Source: Candidatus Thioglobus sp. | GTDB taxonomy: Bacteria > Pseudomonadota > Gammaproteobacteria > PS1 > Pseudothioglobaceae | Length of the DNA: 61,304 nt | Assembly (NCBI GenBank): GCA_028345955.1 | Contig: JAOMEO010000006.1 | Location: 1-61,304, forward strand | Direction of reading: 5' to 3' | Shown: positions 27,928 to 35,534 of the stretch, piece by piece | How positions within the stretch are numbered: the stretch's first letter is position 1 | Layout of the letters: the number at the start of each line of letters is the position of its first letter | Notes under the pieces: generated by a model | Databases searched by the model: none | Seen by the model: only the letters and a program-made list of their open reading frames with translations | Told to the model about the DNA's origin: nothing | Made by a program: the position numbers and the translations under genes

Positions 27928-29463
27928 TGCCTTGGTCTGAGATTTATCACTGAGAACTAGAGCATCACTAACCAACTGATGCACACTAACTATCATGTAA
28001 GGGTCAAAATCATAGTTTGGCAAAACTTTGCTAAACTGTGATTTGCAAATAGCACAGATTGCTGCCAAAGTATTTACACCATCATTTTCTTGACTTTGCT
28101 TTAAGGCTTGCATTCGTGGCATTGCGCCTTTGATCCGAAGTTCTATAAGGTCATCAGTCAATAAACCGCCGCCGCCGCCACAACAAAATGTGGAGGATTT
28201 AATGGTAGCTTTTGGCATATCTGCAAAATGATTACAAGCAGCTTTGATAACTTCTCTGGGCAAGATGAATTGACCATTTTCAATATCACCCATATTACTT
28301 CCACGAGCTACATTACATGAATCATGGAAAGTTACCTTGCGATGATCGTTCTTGGTTTTATCGAATGTCAGTATGCCTTTTTGAATCAAGTCATAGGTAA
28401 ATTCAATAATGTGCTGTGGTTGCGGATAGTTACTATCTAATTGCCTTTGTAGTTTTAATGCATATTCATCACTGGCACCACCACCAATACCTGAAAGAGT
28501 ATTCCAGAAACTATAAGCGACACGCCATGCATGTCCGCATTCACCAACGATTATACGACTGACGCCTAAGTCAAGGGCAGCTTTGCGTATTCGTAAAGCG
28601 CCTTGACGCATCACTTCATAACTGCCTATAAACATACCAAAATTTGCCGCCTCAGAAGCGTATGAACTCATGGTCCAAGTAACACCACTCTGATGAAAAA
28701 CTTTTGCATAACCGATAAGACCGTCGATGTGTGGTTCGGCAAAAAAATCAGCAGAGGGAGTGACCATCAAGACTTCAGCATGTTCGTTGTCCAAGGGCAA
28801 ATTGACAGCAATGCCCGTCTCTTTTTCAATTTCTTCTTCAAGGTCAAGCAGCGTGTCTCTAAGCGCTGGCTCAGGCATACCTAAATTATTACCAATTTTA
28901 TTTATTCTTCCCAATATTTGGTTGCTGTACTTTTGTCCAACACCGATGACATTCATTACCTCCCGAGCTGCCATTGAAATTTCTGCTGTATCAATGCCAT
29001 AAGGGCAGAAAACTGCGCAACGACGACACTGAGAGCATTGATGAAAGTAGTTATACCAGTCATCAAGCATTGCATCATCAAGTTCCTTGGCTCCAACCAG
29101 TTTAGGGAAATATTTTCCAGCAAAAGTAAAATGTCTTCGATATACACTTCGAAATAAATCTTGTCTTGCAACTGGCATATTTTTTGGATCGGAAGTGCCT
29201 AAGTAATAATGGCATTTATCAGTACATGCTCCGCATTTCACACAGGCATCCAAAAAAACTTGGACAGAACGATACTTGGATGTGGTTTCTGCCATTTTCT
29301 CAATCGCAACTTGTTGCCAGTTTTCAATCTTTTCTCCAGGAAAGCCTAGCTGCTCTTGGATCTCTGCACTTGCTTTAAAAGGACCATCTCCTGCCATAGC
29401 ATCTTTTTGGATTGCTGGAATCTCGATATAAGTTGGTAGTTTATCTATGTCAACTTCAGCCAC
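27913..29463 (-). CDS. dsrK: Sulfite reduction-associated complex DsrMKJOP subunit DsrK (HdrD-like iron-sulfur protein)
   Basis: DsrK is the cytoplasmic HdrD-like subunit of the DsrMKJOP membrane complex, thought to exchange electrons between DsrC thiols and DsrM hemes. In 516 residues there are two 4Fe-4S motifs (Cys74, 77, 80, 84 and Cys143, 146, 149, 153). Two CCG-type regions follow (Cys383 in FHDSCN, Cys427-428 in FCCGGGGG, and Cys470/473 in AAICAICK), as expected for the non-cubane disulfide-active cluster. It starts 2 bases after dsrM. The last codons lie in the inverted repeat shared with amiC. dsrJ, dsrO and dsrP are not present next to it. Confidence 0.93.
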   Translation of the reverse strand: MAEVDIDKLPTYIEIPAIQKDAMAGDGPFKASAEIQEQLGFPGEKIENWQQVAIEKMAETTSKYRSVQVFLDACVKCGACTDKCHYYLGTSDPKNMPVARQDLFRSVYRRHFTFAGKYFPKLVGAKELDDAMLDDWYNYFHQCSQCRRCAVFCPYGIDTAEISMAAREVMNVIGVGQKYSNQILGRINKIGNNLGMPEPALRDTLLDLEEEIEKETGIAVNLPLDNEHAEVLMVTPSADFFAEPHIDGLIGYAKVFHQSGVTWTMSSYASEAANFGMFIGSYEVMRQGALRIRKAALDLGVSRIIVGECGHAWRVAYSFWNTLSGIGGGASDEYALKLQRQLDSNYPQPQHIIEFTYDLIQKGILTFDKTKNDHRKVTFHDSCNVARGSNMGDIENGQFILPREVIKAACNHFADMPKATIKSSTFCCGGGGGLLTDDLIELRIKGAMPRMQALKQSQENDGVNTLAAICAICKSQFSKVLPNYDFDPYMIVSVHQLVSDALVLSDKSQTKAEDSL

Positions 29464-29465
29464 AA

Positions 29466-30239
29466 CTATTCATCCTTTTCTAAATTTTGTTCTATGGAAA
29501 CTTCCTTATCTGTTTCTTTTTGCATAGCCCAAGACGAAATATGTCTCCTCTTACGAGCATTATCCACTTGGTTGAGTGTAGGTGAAAAAAATACCCCTGG
29601 TGCATGTAATAATTTTGATATTGGAAAAATGGCAATAAGTATGAATACGAAAAAAATATGCACTAAAAAAATCAAATCACTTGGTAATTCAGACCAATTT
29701 AGGGTGACCAAACCTTCTGCAAAGCTATAGACCAAACCCATATTTGGATAATAAAGAGCGAAAGTCATTAGCATGCCACTAGCCCCAATGGTAATCAGTA
29801 AAATCAGCATCAGATAATCCGATGGTGATGAAATATATCTAATGCGATCGACAAAAATTCGCCGTGCCAGTAAGCCCATTAAGCCAATAATAAGAGGAAA
29901 AGACGCGTACTTAAAAGACTCGGTTTTGAGTAGCACCTCAGGCGTATCACCTGGCCAGAAATAGCCCAAATGTCGAATAAACAATAACACAAGAGCCCAG
30001 TGAAAAATCCATCCAAAAAACCAAGTCCATTTACTGGCCTTGAATAAACTTTTAAACAGAAACACCTCAGCCACCATTCGCATAAATACCCCTGATCTCT
30101 TCAGCGGTGCCGGTGCAATGGGAATTTTCAGCGGTGCAGGGGTCCTACTATATTGAATAATCTTATAGCTTAACCCTATGACAAATATCAGAAGCGAAAG
30201 GTAACAAAACAATGTAAATATAATACTTGTCAGTGACAT
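29466..30239 (-). CDS. dsrM: DsrM, NarI-like diheme membrane subunit
   Basis: DsrM is a b-type cytochrome that links DsrK to the quinone pool. The 257-residue protein has about five membrane helices (near residues 8-26, 70-92, 115-130, 142-165, 188-212) like the NarI/gamma subunit fold. Candidate heme His residues are WIFHWALVLLFIRHLG near residue 78-89, HIFFVFILI near 194 and LLHAPGVFFSPT near 210. The LHAPGVFFSPT motif before the cytoplasmic tail is characteristic of DsrM. The C-terminal tail is charged. It follows dsrC by 64 bases and leads into dsrK. Confidence 0.92.
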   Translation of the reverse strand: MSLTSIIFTLFCYLSLLIFVIGLSYKIIQYSRTPAPLKIPIAPAPLKRSGVFMRMVAEVFLFKSLFKASKWTWFFGWIFHWALVLLFIRHLGYFWPGDTPEVLLKTESFKYASFPLIIGLMGLLARRIFVDRIRYISSPSDYLMLILLITIGASGMLMTFALYYPNMGLVYSFAEGLVTLNWSELPSDLIFLVHIFFVFILIAIFPISKLLHAPGVFFSPTLNQVDNARKRRHISSWAMQKETDKEVSIEQNLEKDE

Positions 30240-30286
30240 ATGAATTTATCCAAAACTTAGGATGGCTAATAAAGAATTTGCTAATA

Positions 30287-30305
30287 AAAGCTCTCGGTAA
30301 GCTTT
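30287..30305 (-). promoter_or_regulatory. Small hairpin at the dsrC stop, possible attenuator before dsrMK
   Basis: AAAGCT and AGCTTT (arms 30300-30305 and 30287-30292) pair around a 7-base loop starting within the dsrC stop codon, followed on the minus strand by TTATTAGC. The stem is short and AT-rich. It could lower dsrMK expression relative to dsrC; this is inference. Confidence 0.3.
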
Positions 30306-30627
30306 AAACGCAACCGGTTGGCTTTGGCAGACCTGCAAATCGACATCCTTGTTTAGCCGGACCATAAGGAAAAAGTGAGTACAAATAACGTGAATTGCCC
30401 TTGTCATTACCCAACTTCTTAGCGATTGCTTTTGTAAGAATGCGTACTGCAGGAGCAAATTCATATTCTATAAAATATTCTCGGAGAAAATTAATTACCT
30501 CCCAATGTTCTGGAGATAATTCAATGTCGTCCTCGGCTGCCATTGCTAACGCAATTTCCTCACTCCAATCAGCCATCTTTAAAAGGAAGCCCTCTTCATC
30601 AATCTCTGCGCCAAGTATTTCAGCCAT
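30304..30627 (-). CDS. dsrC: DsrC, sulfur carrier protein with both redox cysteines
   Basis: DsrC carries a sulfur atom from the sulfur-relay proteins to siroheme sulfite reductase, forming a trisulfide between two C-terminal Cys. The 107-residue protein has the family core LSPEHWEVINFLREYF near residue 37 and a flexible C-terminal arm. Both cysteines are present, Cys95 and the penultimate Cys106, 11 residues apart. This pattern separates true DsrC from TusE, which keeps only the last Cys. dsrM and dsrK follow, but dsrAB, dsrEFH and the rest are absent here. A candidate -35 TTGATA lies near 30727-30732 without a strong -10. Confidence 0.94.
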   Translation of the reverse strand: MAEILGAEIDEEGFLLKMADWSEEIALAMAAEDDIELSPEHWEVINFLREYFIEYEFAPAVRILTKAIAKKLGNDKGNSRYLYSLFPYGPAKQGCRFAGLPKPTGCV

Positions 30628-30762
30628 CTCTCATTAAACCCTGCTCTTGATTTTATCTATCAAAATATCAAATTACAAAAAAAATTAATCAAATAATTTA
30701 ATACATTTAAGTAATGATTTTACTGCTATCAAAAACAACAAATAGATTAAATCGTTGGAATC

Positions 30763-30802
30763 TTATAATTCTTTAGATCTAGCAACTGCTAGGCAATTAT
30801 AA
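30763..30802. repeat. Nested inverted repeat between gltD and dsrC
   Basis: An outer 8-bp arm pair TTATAATT (30763-30770) / AATTATAA (30795-30802) encloses an inner hairpin CTAGC-AACT-GCTAG (30779-30792). No T tract follows on the minus strand. It lies 10 bases beyond the gltD stop, so it may stabilise or end gltD mRNA, or be an operator for dsrC. Confidence 0.5.
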
Positions 30803-30811
30803 ATTTAGAGG

Positions 30812-32248
30812 TTATTTAGAAAGATATATGTTCACGCTTTTAGCGACACCACGACCTTCATTAATTGCCCATACAACCAAGGATTGCCCTCTGCGACAAT
30901 CTCCAGCAGTAAATATGCCTGATTTTGAAGTACTGTATTCACCATGCTCAGCTTTATAATTTCCACGCCCGTCTAAATCGATTTTGGAGTCTTCACTTAA
31001 ATAGTGCTCAGGTGACACAAAGCCCATTGAAAGCAAAATTAATTGCGCATCCCACGTCTTTTCAGTGCCTTCAATTTCATTTAATTTGCCGTCTTCGAAT
31101 TCAACATTGATTGTCTTTAGACCACTAACATTGCCATTGTCATCTTTTATAAAAGCCTTTGTTAGTAACTGATAGTGTCTAGGATCTTGACCGAAGACAG
31201 ATTGAGCCTCTTCGTGACCATATTCAACGCGAAAGATAGTTGGCCATTGTGGCCAAGGGTTATTCTCAGAACGGTCAACAGGAGGTTGGCTCATAAGTTC
31301 AAAGTTGACTAATGATTTTGGACCTTGTCTTATTGCAGTGCCAATACAATCAGTTCCAGTGTCACCACCACCAATGACAATAACATCCCTACCTGTTGCA
31401 GAAAACTCATCTTGGTCAACATGCCCATTATCAAGAAGACTCTTAGTGTTTGCTGTCAAATAATCCATAGCTGGATAAATACCTTTGGCATCACGATTTT
31501 CAGCAGGTAAGTCACGCGCTTTGGTTGCGCCAGTGGTGAAAACAATTGCATCAAATTGCGCTTGTAATTCCGTTGTCTTGATGTCCTGACCAATATCAGT
31601 GTTAGTAATGAATTCAATTCCTTCTTCTCTCAGAAGATTAATACGACGATCAACCACGTCTTTCCCCAACTTCATATTGGGAATACCGTACATCAATAAT
31701 CCACCTATTCTGTCACTTCTCTCATAAACTTTAACAGAGTGCCCCATTTGATTGAGTTCATCAGCAGCTGCAAGTCCAGCGGGACCAGAGCCAACAACTG
31801 CAACTTTCTTGCCTGAGCGTTCAGTAACTTTTTTGGCTTTAATCCAACCTTCATCAAAACCCTTGTCAACAATTGCAAGCTCAATATTTTTGATCGTTAC
31901 TGCAGGGTCGGTCAACCCTAGTACACAAGAGCCTTCACAAGGCGCAGGACAAACTCGGCCAGTGAATTCAGGAAAATTATTCGTTTTCTCAAGACGTTCT
32001 AGGGCATTACGCCATTCATTCTTATAAACAAGATCATTCCACTCAGGAATTAAATTATCTATTGGACATCCATCTGTAGATTGACAAAAAGGCACACCAC
32101 AATCCATACAACGTGAGCCTTGCTCTTGCAATTGATTCAGATTATGATCAACTGAAAATATTTCATCGTAATCGTTGATACGTATATCTACATCGCGATA
32201 TGACTCAACTTCCCTATCTAACTCTAAAAAACCGGTAACTTTTCCCAT
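30812..32248 (-). CDS. gltD: Glutamate synthase (NADPH) small subunit
   Basis: GltD passes electrons from NADPH to the large subunit for glutamate synthesis. The 478-residue protein begins with the GltD signature ([13 protein letters not shown]), then N-terminal iron-sulfur Cys (47, 50, 55, 61 and 100, 104, 108). The FAD-binding motif is [17 protein letters not shown] near residue 149, the NADPH site is [15 protein letters not shown] near 288, and [23 protein letters not shown] is C-terminal. It ends without the ferredoxin-like extension found in DsrL, so I do not call it DsrL despite dsrC next door. gltB is not adjacent. Confidence 0.92.
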   Translation of the reverse strand: MGKVTGFLELDREVESYRDVDIRINDYDEIFSVDHNLNQLQEQGSRCMDCGVPFCQSTDGCPIDNLIPEWNDLVYKNEWRNALERLEKTNNFPEFTGRVCPAPCEGSCVLGLTDPAVTIKNIELAIVDKGFDEGWIKAKKVTERSGKKVAVVGSGPAGLAAADELNQMGHSVKVYERSDRIGGLLMYGIPNMKLGKDVVDRRINLLREEGIEFITNTDIGQDIKTTELQAQFDAIVFTTGATKARDLPAENRDAKGIYPAMDYLTANTKSLLDNGHVDQDEFSATGRDVIVIGGGDTGTDCIGTAIRQGPKSLVNFELMSQPPVDRSENNPWPQWPTIFRVEYGHEEAQSVFGQDPRHYQLLTKAFIKDDNGNVSGLKTINVEFEDGKLNEIEGTEKTWDAQLILLSMGFVSPEHYLSEDSKIDLDGRGNYKAEHGEYSTSKSGIFTAGDCRRGQSLVVWAINEGRGVAKSVNIYLSK

Positions 32249-32494
32249 TAATTATTATTGCAATACAATGCGCGTAATTATCCCACACTCTCATTCAAGA
32301 GTATCAATAATAAAAAGATCAGTGAGAATTTTATTCTCACTTTATGTGAAAAATTTATTGATATTTATCTCTTAAATAGTGCAAATTGCTATCTTCAATA
32401 GATAATTCTATCTAAGAATCAAAGGTTATTTTTGATATCAAACCAACTCAATATTGCAATTATCACTTTTCACCAATATATGTATTAGCGAATC
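32249..32494. other. Divergent gltD/rplS intergenic region
   Basis: A 310-base gap separates the gltD start from the rplS start; its last 64 bases carry the rplS promoter and leader. This remaining part is very AT-rich. I see no ORF with a ribosome binding site and no terminator. It should contain the gltD promoter, but no strong match was found. Confidence 0.6.
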
Positions 32495-32523
32495 TTGTGC
32501 GGGATAAAAAACCTCTGTATAAT
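32495..32523 (+). promoter_or_regulatory. Sigma-70 type promoter of rplS
   Basis: TTGTGC (32495-32500), a 17-base spacer, and a perfect TATAAT (32518-32523) lie 35 bases before the GTG start of rplS. This is among the clearest promoters in the window. Confidence 0.75.
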
Positions 32524-32558
32524 TATCGGATTTTCTAAAACCCCTCAGGGGTATCATC

Positions 32559-32909
32559 GTGAATTTAATTGATCAAATTGAAAGTGAACAATTACGGTCG
32601 GAAATACCTGAATTTTTTCCAGGTGATACAGTTGTTGTTCAGGTTAAGGTTCGTGAGGGTACTCGTGAGCGATTACAAGCCTTTGAAGGTGTTGTTATTG
32701 CCAAGAAAAACCGTGGCTTGAATTCTGCTTTCACCGTTAGAAAAATCTCTCATGGCGAAGGCGTTGAAAGAGTATTTCAAACGCACTCTACTATGATAGA
32801 CAGTGTCTCTGTCAAACGAAGTGGTAAAGTGCGAAAGGCAAAACTATACTATCTTCGAGGCTTAACTGGTAAAGCTGCTCGTATCAAGGAGAAGCTTAAA
32901 AAGGGATAA
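32559..32909 (+). CDS. rplS: 50S ribosomal protein L19
   Basis: L19 sits at the 30S-50S interface. The 116-residue protein has the usual family pattern: [55 protein letters not shown] from about residue 19, and a basic C-terminal end ([26 protein letters not shown]). It begins with GTG with an AGGGG ribosome binding site. In most gammaproteobacteria rplS is the last gene of rpsP-rimM-trmD-rplS; here it stands alone with its own promoter and terminator. Confidence 0.97.
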   Translation: MNLIDQIESEQLRSEIPEFFPGDTVVVQVKVREGTRERLQAFEGVVIAKKNRGLNSAFTVRKISHGEGVERVFQTHSTMIDSVSVKRSGKVRKAKLYYLRGLTGKAARIKEKLKKG

Positions 32910-32925
32910 TATAAATGATAATATG

Positions 32926-32953
32926 AATGCCAGCTTAGACTGGCATTTTTTTT
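32926..32953 (+). terminator. Rho-independent terminator after rplS
   Basis: AATGCCAG (32926-32933) pairs perfectly with CTGGCATT (32940-32947) around CTTAGA, followed by a run of T to 32953. Strong intrinsic terminator. Confidence 0.95.
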
Positions 32954-32992
32954 TCACCCTGATTTCAATCGACTCAAGTAGAATAATAGCTA

Positions 32993-33874
32993 ATGAATAC
33001 TGAGTTGATAGACCAATTTATCGATTTCTACTGGTTAAGTACAGGTGCTAGCAAAAACACCTTGGCTGCATATCGCTCTGACCTTAAAGTATTTAACAAA
33101 TGGCTAGCAGGAAAATCCTTAATTTCAGTTAATTCAAAACACATTCAAGATTATTTCTCTGACAGACAAAAAAATAATATAGGCTCATCAACTCAAGCAA
33201 GAATCCTAACTTGTCTTCGTTCTTTTTATCATTACTTATTAACTAATCAACTCATAAAAAAAGATCCTACAGAACAATTATCTCAACCTAAGTTAGAAAA
33301 AAATTTACCTGTCTTCTTAAATATACAAGAAGTAGAAAAACTGCTTGAAGCTCCAAGCAGTTCTAGTCTTTTTGGACAGCGAGATCGAGCAATGCTTGAA
33401 CTATTGTATTCGTGTGGCTTGAGAGTGTCAGAACTGATTAACTTAAGTTATCACAACATCAATTTGAAAGAAGAGTTCATTCGTATCCACGGCAAAGGTA
33501 ACAAAGAAAGAGTTCTACCCATGGGGGAAATGGCTATTGATTATTTGATGCAATATGAGACAAATGCGAGGCCTGTGTTATTGAAAAATGGCCAAAGTGA
33601 TAGTTATTTTTTATCTAATCGTGGTAGAGCTATGTCTCGGCAAAACTTCTTTTATATTATTAAAGCTTACGCCAATCAAGTGGGAATAGACAAACCACTC
33701 TCTCCGCACTCTCTCCGCCATGCCTTTGCAACCCATCTAGTACAAAAAGGTGCTGATTTGCGTTCCGTGCAATTAATGCTAGGTCACAGCGATATTTCTA
33801 GTACTCAGCTATACACACACATACAAAATGCACAGCTAAAAGCTCAGCACACTAAACACCATCCGAGGGGTTAA
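32993..33874 (+). CDS. xerD: Site-specific tyrosine recombinase XerD
   Basis: XerD with XerC resolves chromosome dimers at dif. The 293-residue protein has the N-terminal core-binding domain (about 1-95, ending FYHYLLTNQLIKKDPTE) and a catalytic domain. The catalytic residues are visible: Arg144 (CGLRVSE), Lys168 (HGKGNKER), His239 and Arg242 (HSLRH), His265 (GHSD) and Tyr274 (QLYTH). LSQPKLEKNLPVFL favours XerD over XerC, but the two are hard to separate. It is convergent with a GNAT gene, with a 4-base overlap of stops. No phage or integron genes are near, which supports a housekeeping role. Confidence 0.9.
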   Translation: MNTELIDQFIDFYWLSTGASKNTLAAYRSDLKVFNKWLAGKSLISVNSKHIQDYFSDRQKNNIGSSTQARILTCLRSFYHYLLTNQLIKKDPTEQLSQPKLEKNLPVFLNIQEVEKLLEAPSSSSLFGQRDRAMLELLYSCGLRVSELINLSYHNINLKEEFIRIHGKGNKERVLPMGEMAIDYLMQYETNARPVLLKNGQSDSYFLSNRGRAMSRQNFFYIIKAYANQVGIDKPLSPHSLRHAFATHLVQKGADLRSVQLMLGHSDISSTQLYTHIQNAQLKAQHTKHHPRG

Positions 33875-34593
33875 TTATCTAGATCTAATGTCATCTGAAG
33901 TTTTGTTTTTTGTTGATCTGATTTATCAAAATTCTCAGGATTAAGCCAACTTTGAAATGCTTTCTTTATCTTAGGCCAATCTGAGTCAATAATCGAATAC
34001 CATGCTGTATCTCGATTACGGCCCTTGTACATTGTTGCCTGACGAAACACACCCTCGAAAGTAAAACCAAGTCGTTCAGCCGACTTGCGTGATTTTGCAT
34101 TAAGTGCATCACACTTCCACTCATATCTACGATAACCCAATTCATCAAAGACTCTTTGCATCATCAAGTACATGGCCTCTGTTGACATTACTGTTTGTTG
34201 TAGCTTAGGGGAAAAGTGTATATGCCCAACCTCAATTACGCCAACCTTGGGATTAATGCGAAGATAACTAGCCATACCTACTGCAGATTGAGTGTGTTTA
34301 TCAATAACTGTATGAAACAATGGATCTGTACTCAAACAAATATCTTTTAACCATAAGTAAAAAGATTCATATTCGTTGAAAGGCCCATAAGGCAAGTAAG
34401 TCCAATTATGTTGATTAGTATCCTTAGAAAAGGAATGATAAAGACCTTCGGCATGCTTATCAACGTTTAGCACTTCCAATCTACAAAAACGTCCATTCAT
34501 ATCAGTGCGAGATGGCAACTGACATGCGCGCCAATCATCAACGGTAAAACCAATCTCTTGACCAATGTGGTTGCGGGATTTAACTTTATTCAT
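33871..34593 (-). CDS. GNAT-family acetyltransferase (RimJ/RimL-like)
   Basis: A 240-residue cytoplasmic acetyltransferase of the RimJ/RimL type. Residues 30-60 (GRFCRLEVLNVDKHAEGL) form the usual first strand and helix. The acetyl-CoA region is around GVIEVGHIHFSPKLQQTVMSTEAMYLMMQRVFDELGYRRYEWKCDALNAKSRKSAERLGFTFEG (about 130-195), and GVFRQATMYKGRNRDTAWYSIID ends the domain, all strongly typical. Such proteins acetylate protein N-termini, small molecules or tRNA-linked amino acids; the target is unknown here. It forms a minus-strand group with a membrane protein, a second GNAT and an aminotransferase. Confidence 0.85.
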   Translation of the reverse strand: MNKVKSRNHIGQEIGFTVDDWRACQLPSRTDMNGRFCRLEVLNVDKHAEGLYHSFSKDTNQHNWTYLPYGPFNEYESFYLWLKDICLSTDPLFHTVIDKHTQSAVGMASYLRINPKVGVIEVGHIHFSPKLQQTVMSTEAMYLMMQRVFDELGYRRYEWKCDALNAKSRKSAERLGFTFEGVFRQATMYKGRNRDTAWYSIIDSDWPKIKKAFQSWLNPENFDKSDQQKTKLQMTLDLDN

Positions 34594-34614
34594 AAATGTA
34601 GTGTAAAAATATTT

Positions 34615-35025
34615 TTAGAGGTACGATATCATAAGTTGGGTTACTACATACAAAAATGGTAAAGAGACTATCAAAATTGTAATCAAAAAGCCAATAAAAG
34701 CTTTTTTAGTCATTGTAAATGGCTCTTCAAAAAAAACTAATTCTTCTTCCGAAGAATTTTTCTTCTCAGGTACTAAAGTAGGAAAAAGGTGGCGATTTTC
34801 CCACAGCTCCCAGTACAAAATATAGGAAAACATTACCAAAATAACCAAAAACGACTGTGGTTTATGAACAAAGCTTTCGTAATAAAACATAAACATTAAT
34901 ACACCACAAAGGGATGACAATACTTGTCCAGGGATATAGTAGGTTGGGCGCTTTTTATACATTATAACAACGCCAATACCACTCAATATAATCAACAAAC
35001 AATACACAATTGCCCAGAATGGCAT
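34615..35025 (-). CDS. Hypothetical four-helix membrane protein
   Basis: Not recognised. The 136-residue protein has four hydrophobic segments (about residues 3-22, 31-48, 56-72 and 108-133), with a charged cytoplasmic-looking loop (about 78-107, VPEKKNSSEEELVFFEEPF) between the third and fourth. No signal peptide or catalytic motif is evident. It lies between two acetyltransferase genes on the same strand with small gaps (21 and 28 bases), so it may be cotranscribed with them. Confidence 0.7.
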   Translation of the reverse strand: MPFWAIVYCLLIILSGIGVVIMYKKRPTYYIPGQVLSSLCGVLMFMFYYESFVHKPQSFLVILVMFSYILYWELWENRHLFPTLVPEKKNSSEEELVFFEEPFTMTKKAFIGFLITILIVSLPFLYVVTQLMISYL

Positions 35026-35053
35026 CTTAATCCTCCCTACAAGAAAATAATAG

Positions 35054-35497
35054 CTAATGACTTGGCATTTGATAAGTTACAAAATCTATTGTGTCTGAAA
35101 TCTTATCATAAACTGCACGTGCTAGATGGTTGTCAGTGGCTGTAATCCATCGTACATAAGGCCAACCATTTTGTTTTGCGATTCCTTTGAGCTCTTTAAA
35201 TAGAAGTTGCACTGCTCCAGTTCCTCTGTGATCAGGATGGATATATAAATCATCCAAAAAACCGACGAGAGAACCGCGTAAAGGAGAAGGCATCTCACGA
35301 TAATGCATAAAGCCAACTAATTTACCTTTATTTGTCTTAACCCCAATGGCATAAAATTTGATGTTTTTATCAAAAATCCATAGCCAAACAGAATTAAGAA
35401 TATCTTTATTCATTGGCATTTGATAAAAGTCTGCATAGCCACAGTAAAGTGACTGCCATGCTTCTTGATCAGTTTTTGTTAATTTTTCGACCTTCAC
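35054..35497 (-). CDS. GNAT-family N-acetyltransferase
   Basis: A 147-residue single-domain acetyltransferase starting with GTG. The acetyl-CoA-binding A motif is FLDDLYIHPDHRGTGAVQLLFKELKGIAKQNGW near residue 80 (the Q/RxxGxG/A equivalent is HRGTGAV), and RWITATDNHLARAVYDKIS near 117 is the late helix that often packs against CoA. A large Trp/Tyr-rich N-terminal half (QSLYCGYADFYQMPM) lines the likely substrate site. The substrate is unknown. It lies 37 bases after the aminotransferase. Confidence 0.85.
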   Translation of the reverse strand: MKVEKLTKTDQEAWQSLYCGYADFYQMPMNKDILNSVWLWIFDKNIKFYAIGVKTNKGKLVGFMHYREMPSPLRGSLVGFLDDLYIHPDHRGTGAVQLLFKELKGIAKQNGWPYVRWITATDNHLARAVYDKISDTIDFVTYQMPSH

Positions 35498-35534
35498 CTT
35501 GAATTACTTGAAAAATGCATTTTTAAATTAATTT

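Noticed and set aside
30812..32248. DsrL instead of GltD
   Set aside because: The protein ends after the NADPH domain and lacks the C-terminal ferredoxin-like extension of DsrL, and its N-terminus matches GltD closely.
32540..32552. ACCCCTCAGGGGT palindrome before rplS as a regulatory hairpin
   Set aside because: The loop would be one base, so no hairpin can form, and half of it is simply the ribosome binding site.
32993..33874. Tyrosine recombinase as a phage or integron integrase
   Set aside because: Length, motif spacing and lack of phage or cassette genes fit chromosomal XerD.
35515..35528. Palindrome AAAAATGCATTTTT after the aminotransferase as terminator
   Set aside because: It has no loop and a weak AT-only stem, so terminator function is not supported.
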